A stretch of 64,000 bases of DNA from Strongyloides papillosus (taxonomy: Eukaryota; Nematoda; Chromadorea; Rhabditida; Strongyloididae), in assembly GCA_005656395.1 (NCBI GenBank), contig SRSI01000013.1, positions 1,736,001 through 1,800,000 of the forward strand, given 5' to 3'. Numbering within the stretch: the first letter of the stretch is position 1; each line of letters begins with the position of its first letter. This document shows, one piece after another, positions 12,674 to 25,210 of this stretch. The position numbers and the translations under genes are program-made. The notes beneath the pieces were generated by a model, which searched no databases, was not told where the DNA came from, and worked only from the letters and a program-made list of their open reading frames with translations.

Positions 12674-15585
12674 TTATATGTTTTTTTTATACTTCCTTAT
12701 GAAATCTTCACTATTCTCACATATAACATCGAAGATAAATTTTATATCACGATGAGTCATTTGCGGATTGTTGATTGATATTCTCATGAAATGAATATTA
12801 TTAACATGAGATTCAGTTATATGAATTCTTCTATCAATATTATTAATGATGTTAAATATTTTTTCATTATCATCGTTGGAACAATTTTTTATTTTAAAAC
12901 AAACTAATCCGGCTATTTGTTTTGTTACCACTTCGAGATAATCTTTTGATAAAAAAAGTCTTTCTAAAAACTGAGCACATTGTATTTGTTGTCTTTGCAT
13001 TTGTCTTATCTTCTCAAACCCAAATGTTTTTTGCAAAAACCATATCTTAATACTCCTGTTGATACGTGATTTTGTTCCTAAAGTATTTAAGTCCTTTAAA
13101 GATGCATATTTATTGGATATAAATAACATTGAAGCATCATGATTTATACCACTGCTTTTATGTAAATTAACAACAAATGAATCAACATAATTAAAACCTT
13201 TTAAAAGATACTGATATTCTGGTAATAAAATAAAACCACCAAGATACGCTGAGTCACAGTGTACCCATAATCCTTCTTTTTTTGCTATTGGACCAAAAAT
13301 TTCAGGTGAATCAACGCCACAAGTTGATGTGCTACCAATAGGTAGTGTTACGAAAAAGGGAATCATTCCATGGTGACGATCAATAGTTAATGCTTTCTCA
13401 ATAGCTCCTAAAGGCATTGTAAAATTTGCCAAATTTTTGTCATAATATATAGGGAACTTTCTTATACGTATGTTTGCGAATAAGTATGCTTTTTCAACAG
13501 AAGAGTGTGCCTGTTCTGATGTATACGCAATTAAATAGTTATATAAAAAAATACAATTGTCATCATTAATTGTATCCCACTTATCTAGATACTTCAACAA
13601 GTCCCTTTCTAAGTTATCTAATGTCTCCTCATTAATTAAATTATTTTCCTTCATTTTATATAAATCTTTAAATTTTTTTATAACATACTCTCTTGCCATG
13701 AGTACACTTTTAAGTGTTCCTTCACTTGCACTACCATAAAACCACCTCCTATAATCAATTTTTTCTTTTTTCCAAAATTTTTCATCTAAATTCATTTCTC
13801 TTCCAATATATTGAATTGTTTCATATTCCATATTTAATAATTCATCATTGGTACGATATCCGAAAGCTGAAGCAAAAAGATCTCCTAGGACACATAAATA
13901 ATTTGTATGACATGGAAAGTATGCTAAAAAATTTTTGTGAAGCCAATGTGTTGTGTGCTGTAGTAATGATTCATATATGGGAATTAAAGACTCCAAACTT
14001 CTTCCATATTTCGGTGGTTTAGATGTTAAAATATTAAAAATAGTTCTTGGGGAAGAATCTGAATTAGGGAGAAAATTTTTGTTTAAATTTTCCCAATACC
14101 TAATAATAAATTCAAACGCCGCTGTTGACGATTTTTTAAATTCATTAATGTCTAATACATTTATCAATTGAATTGGTGGATTCTGAAAAAGTGAAAGAAG
14201 GATAATGTAAAAAACGTTACTTTTATTATTACCTTTTCATATTTGTATTTGTAATAACTTTTTAAACCTTCAATACCAAAAGTTGATATAATCATCCATA
14301 ATCGTATTCCACGGGGTCTTTTACTAAAGCCAAAACTAATATGTCTAAGATCAGCAATCATTCCTTGATTAGAATGTCTTAAATAAGTTGGTGTTATTGA
14401 TAAATTTTCTTCTGCTTCCTTATAATTTTTCAACCATAATACTGTACATGGTTCATTAGTAAGGAATACATTTCTAATGTCACTTGTCAAAGAGTCTACT
14501 TCCCTTAGGAGTATATTTAACTTTATATACCTATTTAATAATAATTCCCCTATTATGTTAGATAGATTAATGGTTATCCAAAGAAAATAATTTTTGCAAA
14601 TGGAAATTATTTCTTTTAAAATGTCAATTGAATTATTAATATTTCTGTCAATTGAAATTATACAAATAAATGGTTGCAAGGAATTTTTTTTATCTACTTC
14701 AATAGTTTTTAATAACATTTCTGGCATCATTTTATTTGTATTACCAAGGACTTCTAAAGTTACGCCAGAATTTTTTAATATCCTTGGCAAGTTGAATTTT
14801 GCTTGACCAATTAAGTAACCTTTTAAAATTTTATTATATTTTGGATCGTGTTTTGAAAAGTATGAATAACATTCGGAGAACGGATCATATGAAGGTTTAC
14901 CTGTAGTCACATCATTTTCATATTCAAATATTTTTTTTTTCTTATCAGCAAAATTATTTGATAGGTTGCGAATTTTTCTGCTTTTTGCACACACAATTGA
15001 TAAAACAAAGCACTCCTCAAGAGTGTAATGGAAAGCTCCATTACCTTGATTGAATTGATTTAAAAAACACTTGGGAATATTTAATGAATCACCTATCCAA
15101 TCACACATTAATAGTTCTGTTTCCGTAACTAATGGAGACGCATTCCACGTAAAACCTGGTGATCCAATTGCTGTCATAAGAATTTCAGCAACAATACTAG
15201 GATATGATAATTCTTCCTTTGCATTAAAATATAGCATATTAATTTTATCAGATTTGTTCTGCAAGTACATTTGTTTAATATAATTTTGAAGAAAGCTAAT
15301 AAAATTATTTTGATTTTTATAACAGATAAATTTCCCATAACAATATTCAGCCATTCGATTGATGTTTTTTTGATATGGTAGATTAGGATAATATTTGATA
15401 ATATTTTCATTTGGTTTAAGGACACTTTGAACAAAATATTCTAACTCTTTATCACAAAATGTTTTTTGTGATATATCAACATTACTAGTAGTTTGATGAT
15501 AATTTTGTTGATCAAGAGTAGATAAATACCAACATATCGCATCAATAAATTTTGGATAAGATTGCCTCAAAGCGTCTGTATCCAT
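12674..15585 (-). CDS. Two-domain group II (AADC-like) PLP decarboxylase: degenerate N half, PLP-binding C half
   Basis: Two exons, 15585-14233 and 14182-12674, join in phase 0 across a 50-bp intron (14183-14232, GTAATA..TTTCAG) to give 953 residues. What looks like a second start at 14167 is an internal TTG codon. The family is aromatic-L-amino-acid/histidine decarboxylase, which makes amine transmitters and works as a homodimer with the active site at the interface. C half (about 452-953): has the THWLHKNFLAYFP motif, GSASEG (601-606), QAHSS with the His that stacks on PLP (677), HCDSAY with the PLP Asp (761) and LHK with the PLP Lys (793). It lacks about 22 residues where the mobile catalytic loop should be, and its GFxWxxSP loop is replaced by GYRTNDE. 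N half (1-451): Asn372, Asn340 and Lys263 replace Lys, Asp and His. It keeps GFTWNASP (144-151) and the catalytic loop ITPTYLRHSNQ with Tyr401, and it lacks the C-terminal small domain. The substrate cannot be told. A neuronal or glandular amine role is inferred from the family. Confidence 0.85.
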
Positions 15586-18500
15586 TTAAAATAATAATAA
15601 AATTATTTGTATACTAGTAATAAGTAATCTTTTTATAACCACTTTATTATATTTATAATTCTTATATGTTTAACTTGTTAAGTCATAGACTACAAATTCT
15701 TATCTTAAAAAATAATCACAATTAATATAATAAAACAAATAAACATATAAGATTATTATTATCTCTATGAATAGATTTGATATTCCTTATTTATGAAATG
15801 TGTGCTAACTTGTAAGGTAACAATAAGTATTTGTTTTTAATTGTACATTGTTCCTAGAAATTCTCACTATTTTAATGAATAAATTTTGTTTTATTAAAGT
15901 TTTTTTTATAAAAATAAATAATAGTAGTGAAAATTTCTTGATATTTTATTAGACCAATTATTTTTCAGTTGGAAAAATGATAAGAGTTTATTTTATCTGC
16001 TTTAGAAAAAAATATGATATGATTTATGACAATTATAATGAAAATTCAATATAAATTAATGTTATGTAAAATAAAAGAGTGTAGGTTGGAAAGCAAACAA
16101 ATTTTTTTCAACACAGATGTATTATTATTACGAAGGGACTTAAAAGATTACTATTTGTACTTTTGAATAGTCTTTCAGCTCATTAACAGTTGTTTTTAAA
16201 CGTTTATACGCATGAATGCTGAAAACGAAGTTTATGATACAAAATATTTTCGAAAATAGTCTAAATTAAAAGTAAAAGTTGTTTATTATTATCATATTGT
16301 TTTGAAAATGCTTTCTTGCTATTTTTAATTTATCCAAGTATCCTACAAGATACTTATTAATGATGTCACGAATTTATTAAAATGAATAATTGATTAATTG
16401 TAACAATACTTTTTATTTGGAAGATATTTAATCAGTTTTTTTCGCTAAAAAGTAAAAAATAAGTTTGCTTTTAGTCAAATAAAATTTTTATTGTACGTTG
16501 ATATACATTTTTTATATCTAAAATCCTTATTTGATTAAATATTGTAGATAATACAAAATATAGCTGCACAATTTTGATAACACAAAGTTGATTAAAATTG
16601 ACATACAATTAAAAGTAGAAGAAATAAATGTATATGTCCAAACAATTTATTATCCTCATATAAACCGATCACTTGAAGTTGTTGACTATAAAAAACCTTT
16701 TGGAAAATTAATATAAGAAAAATATATGATAATAAAATAATTTAGTCATTTAAATATTAAATAATTGTTATTTACAATTTTTCTTATTATTTGTAGGTTT
16801 CAATATTTCATTAAATTTTCATAAAAGTGGATTATTAAATATTATTGATGTTGTTTACGAATAATGAATAAGACTAGTAATAATTTACATGCATTGATGT
16901 AAGAATATTCAAAGTTAAATCAACTAATAAACATTAAATCCTTCTAAATTTCTTCCCATTTAAAAATAAATTAATGTAATTTTTTATTAACTTCTTTGAT
17001 GGCATTCTTTATAAAAAATATACCTTATAAACGCATAAATTTTGTAATTTCGAATGGTTTTATTTATGATTATTTCATTTTTATGGATTATAAAAATGAA
17101 AATTAATTAAAGTAAGGGATGTAGCTTTTAATTTAAGATATATTTTATGTTATACCTACCATCTACCACTACCATTTATTTTTAAAAGTGCGAACAAGAA
17201 TTGATAATGAAAAATATTCTATGATTACATGTTCTTGACATTATTACAAATACATTGTGAAAATAAATGTTTTTGCCCAAAGGTATAAATATCGTGCAAA
17301 AAATAAGCTTGTTTTTTAATAAATTGTTATAAAAATATAATTTAAATTTAGATCACACTTGGAAAGCTGAAAAATTTTTTTGAATAAGGAATTAACATAT
17401 TGAAAATATATTAAAAGTGCAAATTGTATTTACAGCGTAATTTATTTTTTGGAAAATAAAAAATATCTTAAATTGCTATAAAAGATATTTAGAAAACTTT
17501 ATTTTTACTTTGACCAATGATTAAATTAAATAATTTTCAATGAGAAACAATTTACACAGTTTTTCTTATTGTTGATGAAAGTAAATAATGTTTCAGAAAA
17601 TTGATAGCGCTTTTTTTAATGTTTGTAAAACTATTGATATGTTTGTGATATTAGATTTTAACTGGAGAACAAGCAAACATTGATATTTATGATTAAAAAA
17701 ATATAAAAAAACATACATTTTGTTTTTATAGAAATGAAGATTTATTCCATGGTTATGCATCTTTATTAGAATATTAATTTTAATCAAGAAGTTTTGCAGA
17801 ATATATTTTTTAATGTAAATATTTCAAAATGTTTTATGTGTCATATTCGTAAAGATATGCAAATAAGTATGATACTTATATCTCTGACTTAAATCAACGT
17901 CAAATGAGGTGAATTAATATTTTTAAAATATCACTTTTCTTTGAAAAATAGTTATAAAACATATTTAAATGAGTAAATGCATATGAAGAATTTCCGAAGA
18001 AAGATAGAAATTCATTATTATTACATTTTTTTACCTCAAAAATCAGAAAATTTATATTAAAAAAAAATTCCAATAGATAAAAAAAAAGTAAAAATCATAC
18101 TAAAATTCTATAGTAAAATATTGACTATTAAAATTCAAATATTTTATCTATTTAAAAAATGGTATTTTTATATCGTAAAGTGTACTATAATTTTTTTTTG
18201 TAAGTATAAAAAAAATCTATGTGCAATTAACCTAAATTTTTAAAATTAAGTGCATTAATATCAATTAATGTATTATAAATAAATGGATTTATGGCATCAA
18301 TTATTTTAAATTTTGGGTAACATTCGTCGTCATATTTTTGTAATATAGTTTAGAATTCTTTGCATTTGTCAAATTTTTCTATCATTTAAATAAGCAAAAC
18401 ATTTTTTAGTAAACTTCTAATGCTTGAAACAATTTTTAATAAAAATTTTAATTTCAGAAGATTAAAAATTTTAGATTTGTCATAGTTTAAATCAAAATAT

Positions 18501-20160
18501 TTATGCTTTCCTTAATATTAAACAAAAATTTTTAAATAAATTTTACACTTTTAAAAAACAATTGGTTCTATAAAACTTTAAACCTCTAAATAATTTACAT
18601 CTATATATTATTTTTCTAAATAAAGTAAATATTAGAAATACAATAATAAAAACTTTTTAAAATCATTTTGTACTATCTTTGTATGTAAAAGATAACCAAA
18701 AAGAAACAATAAGACCATCATACTGTCAATAAGACTGATTTGTTAAGAAAAAATCTTAAATATAAAGAAAATCTAAATTTTTCCTTGTAAAATAAATTTC
18801 AACTACAGTTATTTATAATGAAAAAATTGGAATGAATTTTGTTCATTATTAGTAATGTTGTTTGGAAAAAATTGCAACAATAGTATTGTTTGTAATAATT
18901 GTTTAACTCTAAAATTAATATAAAAGTTATTAGATGAAGATAAATATAATTTTTATTAATCAAATTTCAAACTTATAAAGTGCTAATTAAAAAGTCAGTA
19001 TAAAACAACAATCTTTTTCAGAATAATCTTTTTTTTCTCTTAAATACATCGGATAAGAAATATTTTTTATTGAATAATTTTAATTTATGAGAGAACATCT
19101 TTGTGTGGTATAATTCAAGAATGTCTTTTATGTATTTTTTATCAGTTAAGAAAAAATAAGAAAACATTTTTAAATATTACTTTCTAATCTTATATTGATC
19201 ATGTAATTTCTTTTTATTATTTCAAATGCGCAGATATTTTATTTTGATAATTGGTTAAGATTAGATATAAATTACAATTCCCTGTAAACAACCAATTTTA
19301 CAAAATCATCGTAAAATCTAATCTTTTTGTACTTTGTATCAGAACTATTATTTTTACATAATGCACAGTATGTTTTTTCCTTTCAAAATAGCTTTTAGAT
19401 TATATATATTATCAAAAAATAAAATTTCTTTATCATTTGGCTAAACATTGATAAGGATAACTTTTAATGTAACAGTTTTGTTAATTTCGATTTTAGTAAA
19501 TTCATTCGTATATAATATTGGCGTCTCATGCTAATCTAGAGGAGTGATGTGATATAACATAAATAGTATTATAAAATCACATTATAATTAATTTACAGAA
19601 AGGGCAAAAATAGGAATAATAATAGTATTCAAATTTCATAACTGTTTCTACAATTCATTCTTCTTTATTAGTATAAAATAAATCATGTTTATAACGAGTA
19701 GGAGATATAAATTTTTTAAATCATATATGAAAATATATCACCATACATTACAAACTTTTTTATTATAAAAATTTGATTACAACTTCGATGCATATTTTAG
19801 ACCACCCTGTATTTATACAAATAACAAAGAGAAATAAAGCAAAAAATTATTAAAATTTATTCAATCAAAAAATAAAAAAAATCAGGAAATTTGTTTCGTA
19901 AATACTTTTTATTGATAATAACAATAAAAATGACTTTCAAAAGACGGCGGAAATCGTAAAAATAAATTCAAAATGTTGGCTTATTTTATAAATTTATAAT
20001 GTAATCAATTGAATTTTTAATTTTTTATTAAAAAACGACGACGTAAAAAATAGTTTTATAAATCAAGTTTACACATAATAAAATACTACTTTTTTAATAC
20101 CATTTTTAATAATGAGCCATAATAATGTAAACTTACCAGACATTTGATCATAATTTTACT
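15586..20160. other. Non-coding, T/A-rich gene desert
   Basis: No protein-like open frame is seen. A 64-codon minus-strand frame at 17593-17787 is Lys/Asn/Ile/Phe-rich and looks random. At 19801-19811 there is an isolated ACCACCCTGTA, which matches the outer end of the TIR element at 27608-27910. It may be the last trace of another copy, but no partner end is visible. The 5' region of the double decarboxylase gene lies just above 15585. Confidence 0.45.
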
Positions 20161-20164
20161 TAAA

Positions 20165-20290
20165 ACACACACAAAAAGAGACAAACTTGACAAATCTGGA
20201 TGAAATATAATAAAATACTCGACCTATCAGAAAACTAAATATTATTTGAATTTTAAAAATATCAAACGACAATAATCTATCGCAAATAAC
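20165..20290 (+). repeat. Solo left end of the 0.93-kb repeat family
   Basis: The stretch beginning CACACACAAAAAGAGACAAA, with CTTGACAAATCT further on, matches the left end of the full copy that starts at 20402. Similarity continues through a shared pattern (bases like ATTTTAAAAATATCAAACGA against AATTTAAAGAATACCAAGCG). No right end follows, so this looks like a truncated or tandemly inserted copy about 240 bp upstream of the full one. Confidence 0.5.
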
Positions 20291-20401
20291 GTAATATATT
20301 AATATTATAAAAAATATAAAATAACACAAATAATTGTTTAATTTTTTTTACTTAATAATGTTTCCAAATAGTTGTTGTTTATTTTTTATTTATAGTATCT
20401 A

Positions 20402-21343
20402 CACACATAAAAAAAGGACAAATTTTGACAAATCTATCTAGAATGCAAAAAAATGCCTCACCATTTTAAAAAATTGAATGTGCTTCAAATTTAAAGAATA
20501 CCAAGCGATAGCAAAAATTTTTAAACAACTAAAAATGTTAGGTTGTGGCTTACTTTTTACCGTTTTTTTACAAAGATATATGTTTGATTTTTAAATTAAT
20601 GTGACTTTTTTTAATTTTGATATTTTTTCTAACATTATGGTCATTTAGATCTTAACTTGTTTTTTTATTTTATAAAATATGCTATTAAAAGTCAATTTCG
20701 TGTAAAATTATTGGTGTTTTAATAAAGATCATTATTCTAAACAATCTACTAACAACAAAAAGTTTAAAAGTTCCACAAAAATAATAATGAAATGCAATAA
20801 TTATTTACTCGCACAAAGTATTATTAATTAGAAATATTATTTTAGTATTCGTTCTTATTTTAAATTAAAATATGTAAAAGTTATTTTTTTTACTATAAAT
20901 AAAAATCTACATTATTTTATAACTTTTCACAAGTTTGATTTTTAAAGATGATCTTTAAAAGACATTATGAAAGAAATTTAGAGTATCAAATGTGAAAATT
21001 TTATAAAATACAATTTATAATAATTCAAACTATTGAAAAATATTAAAAAAAATATACTGTAATATGTTAAAAATGTTTTTTATAGAAGTGTTTGTAATTT
21101 TACATAGAATTAAATTTTAACTTTGTATTTTAAAATGGATTGTAAAAAACAACTTATGTTCTAAAATAAAAATAGTATACTAGAAAAATAGAAACTTATT
21201 TTAATAATTCTATAATTATTTTTTTAATTTTTCATACACAAAATAATTGAGATAAAATTAAACGCCAATCAAGAAAATTCAAATTTTTTTAGGTGGGACA
21301 AATTAATGACATTTTATGTAAACCTGTGTTTTTTTTTTGTGTG
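20402..21343 (+). mobile_element. Copy A of a 0.93-kb non-autonomous TIR element
   Basis: The element lies between two TA dinucleotides (20400-20401 and 21344-21345). Its ends are CACACATAAAAAAAGGACA and, read inward from the right, CACACAAAAAAAAAACACAGG. It is colinear, over its whole length and in inverted orientation, with 36667-37596. Shared blocks include GTCAATTTCGT, GCAATAATTATTTA, TATTATTTTAGTATTCG/TTG and AATCAAGAAAATTCAA next to GTGGGACAAATT near the right end. The two copies are 942 and 930 bp long. There is no open frame, so it depended on a transposase elsewhere; the TA target suggests the Tc1/mariner superfamily. The copies differ often, so both are old. Confidence 0.65.
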
Positions 21344-21345
21344 TA

Positions 21346-22185
21346 TATATGAATAAATTGATTTTACAAATTAAGTTCCAATTTTGTAGTAGAAAAATTT
21401 ATAATTTTGTCCCTTAACGCAAAAATTTATGACTCAAATACTTTAAATGTTACGAATATATTTAATTTAAATTTATACTTATTGTACACTTTATAAAATC
21501 ATTATATTTTATTTTCTTTCAGTTAAAAGATCAACTTAAATAAAAATTTAAATATTTTTTTCCATTATTAAGAATAATTTTGATTGAAAATTTTATTAAA
21601 TCTTTTTATTTAAGAAAGTTAAAACTTATTAAGACAAATAAATGTAGAAATTATCAAGGAAAACTGAAATTATACTGGAAATGCAAAAATTTCTACCACT
21701 TCGTATTTTGTACATAATACCTCTCTTTTTATCAGGAAAACACGCTACAATACTTACTGTATTGTTTAATTATTCATATGTTCAACCTGCTAAGATAAAG
21801 GAATTTGTTTAAAGTTACATTTAACAATTTTTCCGTCAAGTAAACTTATGATGATTTTAAAAACTATAAATATGTGTAAATAAAAAAAATTACGCAGTAT
21901 TCCTTATACTTCTTCAAAATAAAAAAGGTTAAAAACAATAACTATTTGAGACAATTTATTGTATTTATATAAAAATTATTGATAATATGTGTTTCTTCTC
22001 TAATTCTTTAATATCAATAATCATATGAGATTCCTTCGAATCTAAAGTATGCGCCAAAAGTAGAAACAATCTCTATGAATTAATAACATGAGACTCTAAA
22101 TTTTTCGAAGTCTAAACTAGTGCGCTAACGAAAAACATGTGCAGTTTTTAAGTTAACATTTATTCTAAAATATTCCTCATTCTCA
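21346..22185. other. Non-coding tract
   Basis: AT-rich sequence with no protein-like frame. Base composition rises in GC from about 21700 onward, leading into the decayed locus at 22186-23340. Confidence 0.4.
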
Positions 22186-23340
22186 TAAAAAATAATGGCG
22201 AGAAGAGTCTCTCGACGAATCGCAAGTGTTGCGAGAAGTGTTCTTCGATAATTTGCTCACGTCTTTTAAAATATTATTTAATATCACTTCTTCCACGCTC
22301 AGAATCGGGCATATGGTAGTTGCTTCCACATTTTCCACTGTAACGGGAAATGGCCCATTTTTCTTCGGTGAGAGGATAATACATGAAAGATAAAAGCCTA
22401 CGTTATGTTTAATACAAAACCTCTAGCCTTGTACCTTGTAATAACGCAACGTACAAGCCTATTTTGAACGAATATTTATTGAAAGCCATGGCATCGAGAC
22501 TTTCGAGTACAGTTAAAATTAATTCAAAAAGATATTTCGAGAATCATGCATATGGATTGAATCCGCAATTTATCACTTTTGCTCTTCCTTATTTACATTA
22601 TTTACAAGAATGCGTAAAGCTATATCTCCAACCTTCTTAAGAACCATAGCAAATGCTTGGTCGGCATTTCTATCATACATACTTATTGAACTTAACCTCC
22701 GAAACGTAAGGGAGCGAATGAAATTTCTGAGCGGGAGGCTATAATTAAGTACTGTTGAAGAATTTGGTGCCTTCCGATCAAGAAAAAGTATTTAAGCAGT
22801 AGTTCTTATGTGAATAAGACAAACCTACTAATGGAGGTAAAGGGAATAAGATAACAAACACGGAGGTTTCAAAAAAGGAAGTTATGCTCACTGATGAAAT
22901 TCTTATCCTTGTGTTTACCATCCTCATCAATTCTTCAATACCTACTTGTACTTACATGAAAGCGCATGAACTCCTTTACAATGGGATACTTTGATACTTG
23001 GTATAGGCCAAAACGCTTGGAACTGCGCTTCACACTGTGCTGGTTTTACGGCATTGAATCCATTACATTACCTGGTCAGGCAAAATAGAGATCTTTGTCA
23101 TGACCGCGTATTTCACCTACTTTATTATTCTTAATTGTTGTCGTTCGGTTCTGGCAAAGAATCTACCGCTGGAAAATCAATCCCGGTAGACTTTACATCA
23201 AATGAACCGTTTTGACAGAAGAACTCGGATTCGGCTCATTTTTCTCATCAATTGTCGCTTGTCGGACATACAACTTGCGAGCTTTACTCATTTCAGTGGA
23301 CATATTAACTCCGATTGAATAGGCTTTGTGATAATATTAA
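22186..23340 (-). pseudogene. Decayed coding locus of unknown family, higher GC than its surroundings
   Basis: This stretch is clearly richer in G+C than the desert around it. On the minus strand it shows several protein-like segments in different frames, separated by stops and shifts. In 5'-to-3' order: MSTEMSKARKLYVRQATIDE near 23309-23250, GIDFPAVDSLPEPNDNN near 23180-23130, AQFQAFWPIPSIKVSHCKG near 23030-22970, DQAFAMVLKKVGDIALRIL near 22660-22600, and PFPVTVENVEATTICPIL near 22350-22300. The order and strand are consistent with one mutated gene. I do not recognise the family. An old transposon-encoded protein or a dead cellular gene are both possible. No attempt was made to restore a reading frame. 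Confidence 0.4.
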
Positions 23341-23649
23341 GAGAAATTTAAATTTCAGCTTTGACACATGCAATAAAGCTCATATAACTTCCATTATTTG
23401 CTGCCCAAATATCTCGGTGCTAAACATGTGCGTTTGATTGTTCAATTTGGAAATCTACTGCTATCATCATTAGATCTTGCTACAAACTGAGAGCCTTGGG
23501 TTGCGAGTCTTCTATGAATTAATTTTACCAGATAAAAAGATCCTTCTAACTCTAATAATAATCGAATATATTCGTTCAATGATTCATATATCTCAATTTT
23601 GGACTCCTAATGTTTATAAAATTGATCCATTGATTTGAAGAACTAACAT

Positions 23650-23950
23650 GTGAAAGAATAGCTAAAGATACTTGTAATTATAAAGAACCAAAAATTTATG
23701 ATCCAACAGTAGATATAGAGTGGTTAGATTTGACACTTATAAGAAGGAAAAATGCAAAGTTCTTACAAAATTAGTAGAAAAAGTTCCGATGATAATTTTC
23801 ATTGGAAATATATCTAGTAATACAGCTGTCAACTGTGATAATGATAATTCTATTGAAAATAAATATCATACAGATAAAGACACAAAAGGTCTAGTCATAT
23901 GCCCCGGTGCTTTTTATCTAACACTGCATCCATTATATGGTGATGTATAA
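23650..23950 (+). pseudogene. Broken plus-strand coding remnant
   Basis: A 76-codon open frame (23720-23950) carries protein-like sequence, for example VEKVPMIIFIGNISSNTAVN and DTKGLVICPGAFYLTLHP. Its listed start is a GTG. Just upstream, in another frame, the plus strand reads DTCNYKEPKIYDPTVDIEWL up to about 23720, as if one frameshift separates two parts of a gene. No splice sites of good quality join them. It neighbours the decayed minus-strand locus and could be part of the same dead element or a separate relic. Family unknown. Confidence 0.3.
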
Positions 23951-25210
23951 ATAATTTTAAATAACGTAAATAAAAGTTTTGCTTTAAAAATTAAATACCA
24001 AATGAATGAAATTGAAACTTCTTATACGAAAATATAAGTTTATAAGAAAAATAGTGGAATTTAAAAATGAAAGATTTTCTTGGCAAGGTGAAATAATAAA
24101 TGCAATTTTAATATCTTAGGAGGAGAAAAAAATAACAGTTGATATAGAAAAATTGTATTGAACCATTATTTTTTCAAGTTTTAATAAACCTACTAACAAA
24201 AATTTTATTATATTTATCGCGTAAACCCTATAATAACAACAATATTAACAACATATTATATCCATTATGGAAATATAACGATAACAATCACACAATATAT
24301 TTGTTACTGATGACAGCTTTCGGAAAATCTCGACACTATCCCAAATGCTGGTCACCAGGGATTCACTTCAGGATAACTACCTTATAAGTCAAAATAACTC
24401 ATTTTATTTTAAGTATCCTTCCTAACAAAACGCTAGTATTTGTATTTCACTTATAACAAAAATATTCACATTTTTAATGGAACTAATCCTTTGAAGGCAC
24501 AGTCGAATGAAATATAATCTTTGAAAAATTTGCTCCTCAACAAGTCAATTAAATGCTTCAACAAACAGTGATAAATTGTATATATCTGACGAAGATAAAA
24601 GATAATGCGAAGTTTCGTATCGTTATTTGTTTAGTCTTTAAAATGTCATTTTCAAAAATACTGTACCTAGCGCCACTACAAAGTAATATAAGATGTTATC
24701 AAACATTAATTAAAATATGACTATTTTTCAATTTTTAGATATATTCTAATAATTGGCAAACAAAACTTTTCAATTTGAATTGTGTTACTAGTTATTAAAA
24801 TTTTAAACGTGTGATTTTAATAGAAATCAACCATGAAAATAGTTAGAATTTCAAGATCAAATTTAAAATATAATATTTTTCAAATCACACGTCTACAATA
24901 CTTTCAAAAGTAGTTTCCTCGAAATATATTTTCAATGTGTTTCCACGTTCTTCACTTATATTTTGGCTAAGTTTGAGCTTATGGAAAATTATGACATCAA
25001 TTTAGTGTTTTGATGACTTCTTTTTAAATACGCTTAATTTTATATTGACATAGTTCTAAAAGTAGTTAATATATGAAATAATATTAAAATGATTGTCTCT
25101 ACATTTTTACATAATCAATAACTTCATATAAATATATTTATCAAGCTTTTTGACAATTAAAACTTTAAGAAGAAAATGCGGCTAATATTTTTCCCTCAAC
25201 CTAGTATTTA
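23951..25210. other. Non-coding tract between relics
   Basis: No intact gene. A slightly GC-richer patch at 24300-24560 may be another coding relic, but no segment long enough to name was found. The mariner element starts right after this tract at a TA. Confidence 0.35.

Noticed and set aside
12674..14167. Second decarboxylase as a separate gene starting at 14167
   Set aside because: The start would be TTG, and the frame continues in phase across a consensus 50-bp intron into the upstream half.
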